Part shown: positions 42,553 through 51,720 of the stretch, piece by piece
How positions within the stretch are numbered: the first letter of the stretch is position 1
Layout of the letters: each line of letters begins with the position of its first letter
From: Prevotella sp. UBA2725
Lineage (GTDB): Bacteria > Bacteroidota > Bacteroidia > Bacteroidales > Bacteroidaceae
NCBI GenBank assembly: GCA_002353825.1
Contig: DEKJ01000058.1
Location: forward strand, 1-64,000
Direction of reading: 5' to 3'
Length of the DNA stretch: 64,000 nucleotides
Program-made: the position numbers and the translations under genes
The notes under the pieces: model-generated
Told to the model about the DNA's origin: nothing
The model's database searches: none
Seen by the model: only the letters and a program-made list of their open reading frames with translations

Positions 42553-45500
42553 ATGAACATAAAAGGTATTTTCAATATAGCATCCACGACGGGGAAGGTC
42601 TTGGTGATGGGTGCTTTACTTGGCGCATCTACTACTGCGTTCGCACAGACGGAAGAAGTGCTCAAGGGACGTATCGTGAACAGTCATGGTGATCCTGTTG
42701 TCGGCGCTGTGGTCAATGTGGCCGAGGAGAGTCGTATAGCCTTGACTAATAAAGATGGTTACTTCACGCTGAAGAAAGTCCTTCCTACCGATGAGATCTG
42801 TGTCAGTAGCCTTGGTTACAAGAATGCGCAGGAGAAAGTGACTACATTTGATGGTTCATTCACCATTAAACTGGAGGATGATATTGACGAGTATGAACAT
42901 ACTGTCCCAGTCCCGTTTGAGCGCAAGAAGAACAAGCTCTCTACAGAGTCCCGTTCTGTTGTCACCGGTGAAGAGCTCCAGCGTTATCCTGTCACTCAGT
43001 TGCAGAACACGTTCACTTCAGTGCTGAATGGTGTTGAGACTTATGAGTGGTCTGATGAGCCGGGCTGGTCGGAGACCCATATGTATATCCGTGGCGTTCG
43101 TACAACAAACCGGGCAGCGCGTTTCCCGCTTGTCATTGTTGACAATGTGGAGCGTGACCTTACCTTCCTCGATGCTTTCCCCATTGAGAGTATCACGGTG
43201 CTTAAGGATGCTGCTGCCACTGCTATCTATGGTATGCGCGGTGCCAATGGTGTGATTCTGGTTACTACAAAGCGTGGACAGTCTGGTAAGACGAAGATCG
43301 ATTTCACTCAAGAGGTAGGCTTCAACACGCTTAGCAATACCATGGGCATACAGAACTCCTACAACATGGCTCTGACCCAGAATCAGGTGCGTTATCTCAG
43401 TGGCATGTCTCCCCAGTATACGGATGAGCAGATAGAGAACTATCGTCGGGTGTGCAACGGTGAGAGCTTCGGAGATATTCGCGATTATCAGTACTTCAAT
43501 ACCAACTGGGCGAAGGAACTCTATCGTGATGCTGCTCCTCAATATCGTACCAACCTTCAGATTAGCGGTGGTAACAACCGTGCACGCTATTATGTGAGCA
43601 TGTCTTATCTCCGTCAGGAAGGTATGTGGAACTCGGAAGGTACTAACTACAACAAGGATTACAGTACGAACCACGTGCTGAACCGCTGGAACCTACGTTC
43701 TAACATTGATATCGACGTGAGCCGTAATCTGAATATCTCTTTGGACTTAGGCGGACGTATCGATAACATTCAGCAGCCGACTGAAGGAGTGTTCGGTCTG
43801 GTGACATTCGGATATATTGAGGCCAACCCGATGGCTCCGTCGCATAACCCTGATGGAAGTATCTACTCTTCCAGCGTGGCAGCTAACCCGGTGCGTCAGC
43901 TTGGTGGCTCCGGCATTGAGAAAAACCGCCGCCGCAATCTCTATTCGACAGTGAATGCCAAGTATGATCTTTCCGATTTAGTGAAGGGATTAGGTGCCTA
44001 TGGTACGGTGAGCTTCGATGCTTATGAAACCTTTGAGTCTTCTCAGAGCCATAACATTGACTCTTGGAACTATGACTACAACAACTATAGTGTCACGGAT
44101 CCTGCTGACTTCACGTATACTAAGTACACCACCTATTCAGCACTTTCCAATCCATCGGCCAACCAGCGTGGATATTATTACAATGTGAACATCTTCGGTG
44201 GCCTGTCCTATAATCGTTATTTTGGCAAGCATCATGTCGATGCCCGTGCTTTTGCGCGCTGGTATCGCAATGAGGAGGCTGGCTCCGACTATTCTACACA
44301 GCAGAGCGCATCCAGCAATCGTTATCTCTCTTACAACTTCATGGGGACCTACGATTATGCCAACCGCTACATTGCCAGTTTCAATTTCTCACGCATGGGC
44401 TGCGATAACTTCTCGCCCGATGACCGTTGGGACAACTTCTACGGAGGCTCACTCGGCTATGTGATGAGCGAAGAGAAGTTCATGAAGGACAATGCTCCTT
44501 TCGTTAATCTTCTGAAGTTACGTGCAAGTTATGGCCGTGCCGGAATGTCCACTATCGGTGCAGGTCGTTATCCTTATCAGAGCACATTCGCTTCCGGCAG
44601 TGGCTATGCATGGGGTTATAACCGTACATGGTACGGCGGCTATTATGAGAATGTGGCTGGTAATGCCAACACTAAATGGGAGATCTCTAAGATGCTGAAT
44701 GTTGGTATCGACTGGGATCTCTGGCACAAGAAGTTCTATGGTAGCTTCGATGCTTTCCGTGAGTGGCGCAGCGATGTGCTTGTCAGCAGAGCTTCTGTTC
44801 CGGAGAGCGTCCTGGGTATCACTGTAGCTAAGGACTCTTATGGTAAGATTCAGAGCCATGGATATGAGTTGGTGTTGGGACATCAGAATAATTTCGGTGA
44901 TTTCCATTACTTCATCGAAGGCCAGCTAACATACAACAAGAATGAAGTGAAGGACCTGGATGAGACAACTCCAAACGTGCCTTGGCAGGCTAAAGCCGGA
45001 CATCGCATCGCTGACGGTACATCTGTTGCTGAACTCTATGAGCAGAGCATGATCAACGACTCTCGTATCGGTGGATGGAACATCTACAAGTTTGATAAGT
45101 GGGCAAGTGATCCTAACCTCATCGCAACTTCTGCACAGGATGCTATCGATCATCCGGAGAAATATCCTTATAACACTTTCTCCAATGGCAAGCAGCCTTT
45201 GGGTACAGCTGTCTTCAAGGATATCAATGGTGACCGCAAGATTGATACCAACGATATGGTGCCGACGAAGTACACTATTATCCCTGAGCTCATTCCGACG
45301 ATCTCTGCCGGATTCTCCTGGAAAGGCTTCGATGCCAAGATCGTGGTCAATGCTTATCTGAACCGTAACGTGTTCCTCTCACCGGCTATCAGTTACTCAG
45401 GCTGGTCCAATATGGGAACTCACGAGGTTACAAAGGCATGGGGTTATTACACCGATGATCCTACCGACATCCGCAACATCAACGCCACTTATCCGCGTCC

Positions 45501-45798
45501 GGTATGGGGTGGATTCGATGATATCGATTCTAACCGTGATACTGGTACGTATCAGAATGATATATGGGTTCGCAATGGCAACTTCTGGTCAATCCGTAAT
45601 ATTGAGGTTGGCTATTCGCTTCCTGCGCGTCTCATTGCCAAGCTGTGGATGACGAAGTGCCGCTTCTATTTCAGCGCTTACAACGTTGCAGATTTCAGTA
45701 ACCTCCCATCGGGTACTGATCCAGAGAAGCCTATGAGCTACTGCTGGTGGTATCCTAAGACACGTACGTTTACTTTTGGTCTTAACATCGGATTCTAA
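42553..45798 (+). CDS. SusC/RagA-type transporter, second pair, divergent TonB box
   Basis: A 1081-residue SusC-like protein: signal peptide ending TTAFAQ, regulatory-like domain (LKGRIVNSHGDPVVGAVV), plug with VLKDAAATAIYGMRGANGVI and a barrel ending FTFGLNIGF. The usual VVVGYG TonB-box region is replaced by EHTVPVPFERKKNKLSTES. It shares a PUL with an ordinary SusC/D pair, as in the known tandem arabinan locus of Bacteroides thetaiotaomicron. I start it at the ATG at 42553, after the susD stop. Confidence 0.93.
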   Translation: MNIKGIFNIASTTGKVLVMGALLGASTTAFAQTEEVLKGRIVNSHGDPVVGAVVNVAEESRIALTNKDGYFTLKKVLPTDEICVSSLGYKNAQEKVTTFDGSFTIKLEDDIDEYEHTVPVPFERKKNKLSTESRSVVTGEELQRYPVTQLQNTFTSVLNGVETYEWSDEPGWSETHMYIRGVRTTNRAARFPLVIVDNVERDLTFLDAFPIESITVLKDAAATAIYGMRGANGVILVTTKRGQSGKTKIDFTQEVGFNTLSNTMGIQNSYNMALTQNQVRYLSGMSPQYTDEQIENYRRVCNGESFGDIRDYQYFNTNWAKELYRDAAPQYRTNLQISGGNNRARYYVSMSYLRQEGMWNSEGTNYNKDYSTNHVLNRWNLRSNIDIDVSRNLNISLDLGGRIDNIQQPTEGVFGLVTFGYIEANPMAPSHNPDGSIYSSSVAANPVRQLGGSGIEKNRRRNLYSTVNAKYDLSDLVKGLGAYGTVSFDAYETFESSQSHNIDSWNYDYNNYSVTDPADFTYTKYTTYSALSNPSANQRGYYYNVNIFGGLSYNRYFGKHHVDARAFARWYRNEEAGSDYSTQQSASSNRYLSYNFMGTYDYANRYIASFNFSRMGCDNFSPDDRWDNFYGGSLGYVMSEEKFMKDNAPFVNLLKLRASYGRAGMSTIGAGRYPYQSTFASGSGYAWGYNRTWYGGYYENVAGNANTKWEISKMLNVGIDWDLWHKKFYGSFDAFREWRSDVLVSRASVPESVLGITVAKDSYGKIQSHGYELVLGHQNNFGDFHYFIEGQLTYNKNEVKDLDETTPNVPWQAKAGHRIADGTSVAELYEQSMINDSRIGGWNIYKFDKWASDPNLIATSAQDAIDHPEKYPYNTFSNGKQPLGTAVFKDINGDRKIDTNDMVPTKYTIIPELIPTISAGFSWKGFDAKIVVNAYLNRNVFLSPAISYSGWSNMGTHEVTKAWGYYTDDPTDIRNINATYPRPVWGGFDDIDSNRDTGTYQNDIWVRNGNFWSIRNIEVGYSLPARLIAKLWMTKCRFYFSAYNVADFSNLPSGTDPEKPMSYCWWYPKTRTFTFGLNIGF

Positions 45799-45800
45799 TT

Positions 45801-47570
45801 ATGAAGAACTTATTAATAAACATATCAATTGCAATTGTTGCTGCGGGTAGCTTGGCTTCTTGCAGCCTCGATAAGGAAGTGGACCTGACTTATACGTCAG
45901 ACCAGGTCTACGGCAAGTTCGAGAACACACGTGGTGCCCTTGCCCACCTCTATACCTATCTTCCCGATGCTTTCTCGGGATATAACGACGGACAGTTCCT
46001 CGGTGCCAGCCGCGACTGTATGACTGATAACTGTGTCTCGTTCTGGAATGTACATCGTTATCACAGTATCCAGAGCGGTAGTTATGATGCCACAAACCAT
46101 TGGTTCGCCTCGACTTACTGGACCAATGATATCAAGGGTATCCGTGAAGCCAACACATTCATGCTTTATGCCAATAAGGATGTTGTCGGTAATGCTGCGA
46201 AGAGTGGTGACGACAATCATCTCTATGACCGTTGGATGGCAGAGGCTCGTTTTATGCGGGCTATGCTTGAGTTCGACTTGATAGGCTATTTTGGTGCCGT
46301 ACCTATTGAGGACCATGTTCTCACAAATGCTGAGGCTGCTTCTATGACGCGTACACCGGCTCCTGAAGCGCTTCAGTGGGTTGCCAATGAATGTGACACC
46401 ATTATAAATAGTGGTGCTCTGCCATTCCGTTATTCCAACGAGAATGAGAACTGGGGACATATCAACGGGGCTGCTGTCTATGCACTCAAGAGCCGTGCAC
46501 TTCTTTATCTCGCATCACCGTTGAACAATCCTACAAACGACAAGAGTCTTTGGCAGAAGGCGGCAGACGCTGCTTTAGCTTTCATCAAAGCCAACCAGCA
46601 GAGTTCCAATCCCTATAGGCTCTATACCACTACGCCGAGTAATCCTGACGAGAACTACTACAAGTGCTTCGCCTCGACACCTCACCTGAACCAAGAGTTA
46701 ATTCTCAGTCGTTCAGAGTGGAGCACACGAGTCATTGAGCAGTTCAATGCTCCTTGCGGATTCACGGGAAGTCTTGAGGCTGATGGACGAAACAATCCTA
46801 CAGAAAACCTTATCGAATGTTATGAGACGAAGAACGGTAAGTTCATCGATGAGGATCCTACCTATGATCCACAGAACCCTTATGAGAACCGTGACCCTCG
46901 CTTGGATCAGACTATCTTGCATCAGGGAAGTATCTGGGGCGATCCTCAGCAGAGTGAGCAGCGTGCCGTGAACGTGACTTATGGAAGCGATAATACTGAC
47001 TATTCTGCACTGCATGGTGGTACAACTACCGGTTACTATTCAAAGAAGTTTACCTATAATATCTCGTTCAAGTATCCTACAGATAACCTTCATGCTTGCC
47101 CTATCTTCCGTTATGCGGAGATCTTGCTGAATGCTGCTGAGGCTCTCAATGAGGCAGGACATACGGATGAGGCTTATCAGTATGTCAATCAGGTTCGTGC
47201 ACGTGTGGGCATGCCGGCTTATAAAGGCATGACTCAGGATCAGCTCCGGGAGCGCATTCAGAATGAGCGTCGTATAGAGTTTGCTTTTGAGGATATGCGC
47301 TTCTTCGATGCACGCCGTTGGAAGCTCTATGACAAGCAGACAGCTTCTTCTGAGACATCACTCCCGATCCGTAAGCAGATTTATCACCTTTATAGTGTTC
47401 AGGTCACGCCTGATGCTGCTACGAAGTACACGATCGTTCCAAACTCAATGCATGCAACTTATGCTTTCCAGACACCTAAGGATTATTACTTCCCGGTGCC
47501 TGACGAGACTTATAAGAAGTGCCCAAGCTTGGGACAAAACGCAGGTTGGGAGCTGACTTCCAATAAATAA
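45801..47570 (+). CDS. SusD/RagB-type glycan-binding lipoprotein, second pair
   Basis: A 589-residue lipoprotein (lipobox SLASC, Cys about 20): GKFENTRGALAHLYTYLPDA, EARFMRAMLEFDLIGYFGAV and the C-terminal IQNERRIEFAFEDMRFFDAR followed by YYFPVPDE. It starts only 2 bases after the susC stop codon, so the pair is tightly coupled. Low similarity to the first SusD suggests a different chain length or branch preference. Confidence 0.94.
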   Translation: MKNLLINISIAIVAAGSLASCSLDKEVDLTYTSDQVYGKFENTRGALAHLYTYLPDAFSGYNDGQFLGASRDCMTDNCVSFWNVHRYHSIQSGSYDATNHWFASTYWTNDIKGIREANTFMLYANKDVVGNAAKSGDDNHLYDRWMAEARFMRAMLEFDLIGYFGAVPIEDHVLTNAEAASMTRTPAPEALQWVANECDTIINSGALPFRYSNENENWGHINGAAVYALKSRALLYLASPLNNPTNDKSLWQKAADAALAFIKANQQSSNPYRLYTTTPSNPDENYYKCFASTPHLNQELILSRSEWSTRVIEQFNAPCGFTGSLEADGRNNPTENLIECYETKNGKFIDEDPTYDPQNPYENRDPRLDQTILHQGSIWGDPQQSEQRAVNVTYGSDNTDYSALHGGTTTGYYSKKFTYNISFKYPTDNLHACPIFRYAEILLNAAEALNEAGHTDEAYQYVNQVRARVGMPAYKGMTQDQLRERIQNERRIEFAFEDMRFFDARRWKLYDKQTASSETSLPIRKQIYHLYSVQVTPDAATKYTIVPNSMHATYAFQTPKDYYFPVPDETYKKCPSLGQNAGWELTSNK

Positions 47571-47593
47571 GTACAGAGCATGACTATTTAAAT

Positions 47594-50233
47594 ATGAACA
47601 TTAACAGAATTTCTCTCCTTCTCGGTCTGGTCGCCATGGCTTCTGCCATGACGGCACAGACCGTTTTGTCTGATGCAGATCTGGTCAACGCTTACTCGCA
47701 GCGTAGCTACGATCACCGCATCTCATGTCATGATCCTAGTATTGTCTATGACAATGCAGAGACTTATTATATCTATGGTTCCCATCTTGGGCATGCCAAA
47801 ACTACGACTGCATTGAACTATCAGTCCTGGGATGACAGTTGGGGCGCATACGAAGTAGATGGCACCTCTAATAGTTTATTTGCTGACTTGCAAGGCAACA
47901 GAGTGAACTTTAGCCAGGCTTATAATACGCATGCCATCACCAAGGTTAAGAACTATCAAGGCAAAGAGGTTTCCTTTGGTAACTTCGATGCTCATGCATG
48001 GCAATATAAGGGCAATAATGTACAAGGCATGGAGTGGGCTCCTGATGTCGTCTACAACAAGACGATGAAGAAGTGGTGCATGTATATGTCGGTCAACGGT
48101 GACCACTGGGCTTCATCTATTGTCTGTCTCACTTCTGACAACATTGAAGGGCCATGGATATATCAGGGACCGGTGGTCTTCTCGGGTTTCCAGGGACGGT
48201 ATGACCACAATGGTTTCACCAAAACTGATGATTGGAAACACACTGACCTTGCCATTGCTACCGGTGCTACGACTTTGCCAGCACGCTATAATACGGATAA
48301 GTGGGGTTCTTTTTGGCCCAACTGCATCGACCCGTGTGTCTTCTACGATGATGACAATAATCTCTGGTTGAGCTATGGCTCGTGGAGTGGGGGTATCTTC
48401 CTGCTCAAGCTTGATGCTTCTACAGGCCTCCGCGACTATACCTATACCTATGATTACGAGGTGAACGGTACGAAGACAACGCCGGGCTCTGCCAATGCCA
48501 ACTGTACCAGTGATCCTTACTTCGGTAAAAAGATTGCAGGAGGATATTATGTCTCAGGTGAGGCTAGCTATATCCGCAAGTTCGGCAGTCATTGGTTCTT
48601 GTTCGTCACTTATGGTGGACTGACCAGTAATGGCGGTTACCAGATGCGCGTCTTTCGTGCGGATAACCCTACCGGACCTTATAAAGATGCTTATGGCACT
48701 TCGGCTATTTATTCCGGTTACCGCTTGAACTATGGTGCTACGGCCAATGATAATCGTGGCGTGTTGCTCTTCTCCAACTATCAGTGGGACACAATGCCCG
48801 TAGCAGAACTGGCACAAGGACACAATTCTGCATTTACTGACCAACAGGGGCGTGACTTCGTAGTCAATCATACTCGTTTCAATGATGGCACAGAAGGGCA
48901 TCAAGTGCGTGTGCATCAACTGTTCCTTAACGATGAAGGATGGCTGATGGCTGCTCCTTTCGAGTTTGCGGGAGAAACGGCAACTAACGCTTCTATCGCT
49001 TCTGGGGCTTCTATAGCAGATAGTGATATGCCTGGTGATTATCAGTTTATTCGTCATCAGTATAATCAGAACGCAGCTAATAAGTCTTACGAGAAACCTG
49101 TATCAGTGACCTTGACGGCTGATGGTATAGTGAGCGGAGACTTAGAAGGGTCATGGAGCCGTACTGCTGGAACCGACTATATCCACCTTACTATTGGCGG
49201 AGTCGTTTATACAGGTGTGCTGACAAAGGAGACCATTGATTACACAGATATATCTGCTGTTTGTATTTCTGCCCTTTCTTCCTCCAGTGGCAGTTTAGCT
49301 ATCGGGCAGAACACGTTCACTTATCAGCAGGAAATATGGGGTGTGAAGGCTGATGCCAAGGCTGCTATCAAGTATACGCTTGATCATTTGCAGATTCCTC
49401 TTTCTGACGGTGCTACAATTAACGCAAGCCAGACACTTCCATCGGCAGGCAAGCTTGGAGCAAAGGTTACATGGACATCAAGCGATCCTTCCGTGATGAC
49501 CAATGAAGGGGTGGTAAAAGGAAATGGATCTGTGGTGTTGACATGTACGATAGATAAAGACAACTATAGTTATACCAAAGGATATAAGCTTGTCGTAGAT
49601 AAAAATGCTACTGCTACGGAGCCGGTCTATTACCCGGAGTCTTCAGTAAAGAATACGTCTTCTGGGTGGTGGACGAATTTCTCCAAAGCTGACTATACCC
49701 TGGCGAAAGGAGCAAAGGCAAAGTTTGAGTTCTACAACTATAGCAATGAGTCGGCAAATTATTGCAACTGGTGTCTTTATGGGGCCAGTACTACACACGG
49801 CGAAGCTAATTACACGGAGTATTTTGGTATACGTTGCGATAACTGGGACAATACAACATCATCAAATACCGGTTGCACCAGTAACTATAATTGGGACACG
49901 TTTAAAGCAGACATGAATGGTTCTCATGTCAGCATGGAGGTCGATTACTCACAAACGGGCGTCTTTACGATGACTTCGACAATCACGACGACGTCGGGTA
50001 AGAGCTATAGTTATTCTTATACAAAGACCCTGTCTTCAGCTCCGTCAACCTTGACGCTCTTCTTTGTCAATGAAGGTTCCTACATTGATGGTTCTTCTTT
50101 GACAGGAATAGAGAAAATTGTGGTCAATTCACGAAAGAACTGTCCTTATTCCTACAATCTCTCCGGTCAGAGAGTCTCGAAGAACTATCGTGGCGTCGTT
50201 ATACGGAATGGTAAGAAGGTTCTGCAGAAGTAA
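47594..50233 (+). CDS. Extracellular GH43 arabinanase-type enzyme with accessory modules
   Basis: An 879-residue protein: signal peptide (MNINRISLLLGLVAMASAMTAQ), GH43 propeller (about 30-480; ISCHDPSIVYDN with the base aspartate, GMEWAPDVVYN, NCIDPCVFYDDDNNLWLSYG, ISG-type block VSGEASYIRK), a small beta domain, an atrophied Ig-like domain (about 590-675; ITVTWTSSDPSVMTNEGVV region), a Trp-rich module (about 680-840; SNYNWDTFKADMNGSHV) and a short C-terminal YNLSGQRV...GVVIRNGKKVL end. It most resembles endo-1,5-alpha-L-arabinanases and would open surface arabinan. Confidence 0.88.
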   Translation: MNINRISLLLGLVAMASAMTAQTVLSDADLVNAYSQRSYDHRISCHDPSIVYDNAETYYIYGSHLGHAKTTTALNYQSWDDSWGAYEVDGTSNSLFADLQGNRVNFSQAYNTHAITKVKNYQGKEVSFGNFDAHAWQYKGNNVQGMEWAPDVVYNKTMKKWCMYMSVNGDHWASSIVCLTSDNIEGPWIYQGPVVFSGFQGRYDHNGFTKTDDWKHTDLAIATGATTLPARYNTDKWGSFWPNCIDPCVFYDDDNNLWLSYGSWSGGIFLLKLDASTGLRDYTYTYDYEVNGTKTTPGSANANCTSDPYFGKKIAGGYYVSGEASYIRKFGSHWFLFVTYGGLTSNGGYQMRVFRADNPTGPYKDAYGTSAIYSGYRLNYGATANDNRGVLLFSNYQWDTMPVAELAQGHNSAFTDQQGRDFVVNHTRFNDGTEGHQVRVHQLFLNDEGWLMAAPFEFAGETATNASIASGASIADSDMPGDYQFIRHQYNQNAANKSYEKPVSVTLTADGIVSGDLEGSWSRTAGTDYIHLTIGGVVYTGVLTKETIDYTDISAVCISALSSSSGSLAIGQNTFTYQQEIWGVKADAKAAIKYTLDHLQIPLSDGATINASQTLPSAGKLGAKVTWTSSDPSVMTNEGVVKGNGSVVLTCTIDKDNYSYTKGYKLVVDKNATATEPVYYPESSVKNTSSGWWTNFSKADYTLAKGAKAKFEFYNYSNESANYCNWCLYGASTTHGEANYTEYFGIRCDNWDNTTSSNTGCTSNYNWDTFKADMNGSHVSMEVDYSQTGVFTMTSTITTTSGKSYSYSYTKTLSSAPSTLTLFFVNEGSYIDGSSLTGIEKIVVNSRKNCPYSYNLSGQRVSKNYRGVVIRNGKKVLQK

Positions 50234-50244
50234 TTTTTGAGTTT

Positions 50245-51243
50245 ATGATCTTTTCTTCTCTTTTGGGTGCAGTGATGTTTTTCACTGCATCTACCCCTTT
50301 TGTGCATGATCCTGTCATGGCCTACGAGGATGGTACTTATTATCTCTACAGTACCGGCATAGGCATAGCACAGGCGACGAGTCGCGATCTCAAGACGTGG
50401 ACTGTGAGTCGTGATGGCGTGCTTGAAGGCAAACAGCCGGCATGGACCTACGACTCTGTACCGGGACTCAAGCATCATCTGTGGGCGCCCGATGTGATCC
50501 ATTATAATAATAGGTGGTACATGGCTTACTCATGCTCTACGTTTGGCAGCAACACGTCAGCGATAGGTTTGCTCTCTAACGACAAGCTCTCGAATGATTC
50601 TGGTTGGAAGGATGAAGGCTGTATCATTGCATCTAAAGGCGGACGGGACAACTGGAATGCTATCGATCCTAACTTTGTCATTGATGAAAAGGGTAACCCT
50701 TGGATGACGTGGGGCTCGTTCTGGGATGGCATTCAGCTCATTCCGCTCGACAAGACCATGCACGTCAAAGAAGGCGCCAAGCCACGGACCATCGCGCGCC
50801 GTTTCGCGTTTAATATGCGAGATGTTCCTGAGTCGGAAGGCGGACCAAAGAAAGTCGTGCCCGGACATTACGACAAGAATGCGGGGCAGAATGCGATAGA
50901 GGCGCCTTTCATCTTCCGTCATGACGGTTATTATTATCTCTTCGTGTCATGGGATTACTGTTGCATGGGGATGAAGAGCACTTACAGGGTCGTGGTAGGG
51001 CGTAGCAAGTCGGTGGAAGGTCCTTATGTAGATAAATGGGGAGTTGACATGCTCAATGGTGGCGGTGTGCCAGTCATTGGGGGAGATAAGACCCACTATG
51101 AGGCTGCCGGACATTGTGCCGTCTATCATTTTGGCGACAAAGATCTTTTCTTCTGTCACGGCTACCGTATTCCTGGTGGTGAGTCGGTGCTTGTCCAGCG
51201 CGATATTCACTGGGTCGATGGGTGGCCAGAATTGAAGCAATAA
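50245..51243 (+). CDS. GH43 endo-1,5-alpha-L-arabinanase
   Basis: A 332-residue single-domain GH43 protein with the arabinanase blocks in order: FVHDPVMAYEDGTYYLYSTG (base aspartate), HLWAPDVIHYNNRWYMAYS, AIDPNFVIDEKGNPWMTWGS (pKa-modulating aspartate), and IEAPFIFRHDGYYYLF (acid glutamate). It cleaves the alpha-1,5-arabinan backbone. Its hydrophobic start is short (about residues 1-15), so export to the periplasm is likely but not certain. It lies 11 bases after the large GH43 gene and ends the operon. Confidence 0.9.
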   Translation: MIFSSLLGAVMFFTASTPFVHDPVMAYEDGTYYLYSTGIGIAQATSRDLKTWTVSRDGVLEGKQPAWTYDSVPGLKHHLWAPDVIHYNNRWYMAYSCSTFGSNTSAIGLLSNDKLSNDSGWKDEGCIIASKGGRDNWNAIDPNFVIDEKGNPWMTWGSFWDGIQLIPLDKTMHVKEGAKPRTIARRFAFNMRDVPESEGGPKKVVPGHYDKNAGQNAIEAPFIFRHDGYYYLFVSWDYCCMGMKSTYRVVVGRSKSVEGPYVDKWGVDMLNGGGVPVIGGDKTHYEAAGHCAVYHFGDKDLFFCHGYRIPGGESVLVQRDIHWVDGWPELKQ

Positions 51244-51249
51244 CGCGAA

Positions 51250-51286
51250 GCGGCCGTGAAGAAAAATCTTCACGGCCGCATTCATT
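51250..51286 (+). terminator. Terminator of the PUL operon
   Basis: Perfect 13-bp arms (GCGGCCGTGAAGA and TCTTCACGGCCGC) with an AAAA loop and a T-rich tail follow the last GH43 gene by 7 bases. Confidence 0.85.
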
Positions 51287-51332
51287 TTACCAATTCTATT
51301 CTAAAGCAATGAAACTTAGCTTATTTCTCAGC

Positions 51333-51414
51333 AATAAATAACTTGTTTCTAATCAATAATCAACTTGTTTTTAATCGATAATCAAGCTGTTTTTAATCGA
51401 TAAATAGCTTATTT
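51333..51414. repeat. 22-bp tandem repeat of the CTTGTTTTTAATC type
   Basis: Units start at 51333, 51355, 51377 and (partial) 51399, with core AATCAACTTGTTTTTAATC. It is AT-rich and unlike the other 22-bp arrays in sequence but has the same period. It lies in the 477-base spacer between the convergent GH43 and GH51 genes. Confidence 0.82.
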
Positions 51415-51446
51415 ATGTTCTCATCTTTTGAGGTTGATACTATAGT

Positions 51447-51711
51447 CAACCTCGAAGAGGTTGCACATGGTTAGCCCCATGCAAGGAGCGAAGCGACGCA
51501 GCATGGGGTTTAGGTCCGGTGTAGTCTTGTTGCAATCCGGCCTCGAAGAGGGCGTACATGGGCGGGATGCTGGTTATAGGTGATGGGTGATAGGTGTTTA
51601 AACCATGTTCGCCCTCTTCGAGGCCGGTATTCAGGTCACTCGCTCCAACTGTAACCCCACGTTTCGGCTACGCCTCACGTGGAGCTAACCATGTGGCACC
51701 TCTTCGAGGTG
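51447..51711. repeat. Large imperfect inverted repeat with nested hairpins
   Basis: A left arm (51447-51561) and right arm (51603-51711) are inverted, diverged copies: both hold CCTCGAAGAGG at the tip, ACATGGTTAGC, a CCCCATG/CATGGGG or CCACGTG/CACGTGG hairpin, and CCGGCCTCGAAGAGGGCG near the centre. The centre (51572-51599) has a 7-bp repeat. It resembles the dispersed REP-like intergenic repeats of Bacteroidales. No protein is encoded. Confidence 0.75.
51572..51599. repeat. 7-bp tandem repeat at the centre of the inverted repeat
   Basis: Units GGTTATA GGTGATG GGTGATA GGTGTTT resemble the arrays in waaA and before the Crp/Fnr gene. Confidence 0.75.
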
Positions 51712-51720
51712 CGGACGCCC

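Noticed and set aside
51447..51711. An insertion sequence or miniature transposon after the PUL
   Set aside because: There is an inverted repeat but no transposase and no visible target-site duplication; it is listed as a REP-like repeat instead.
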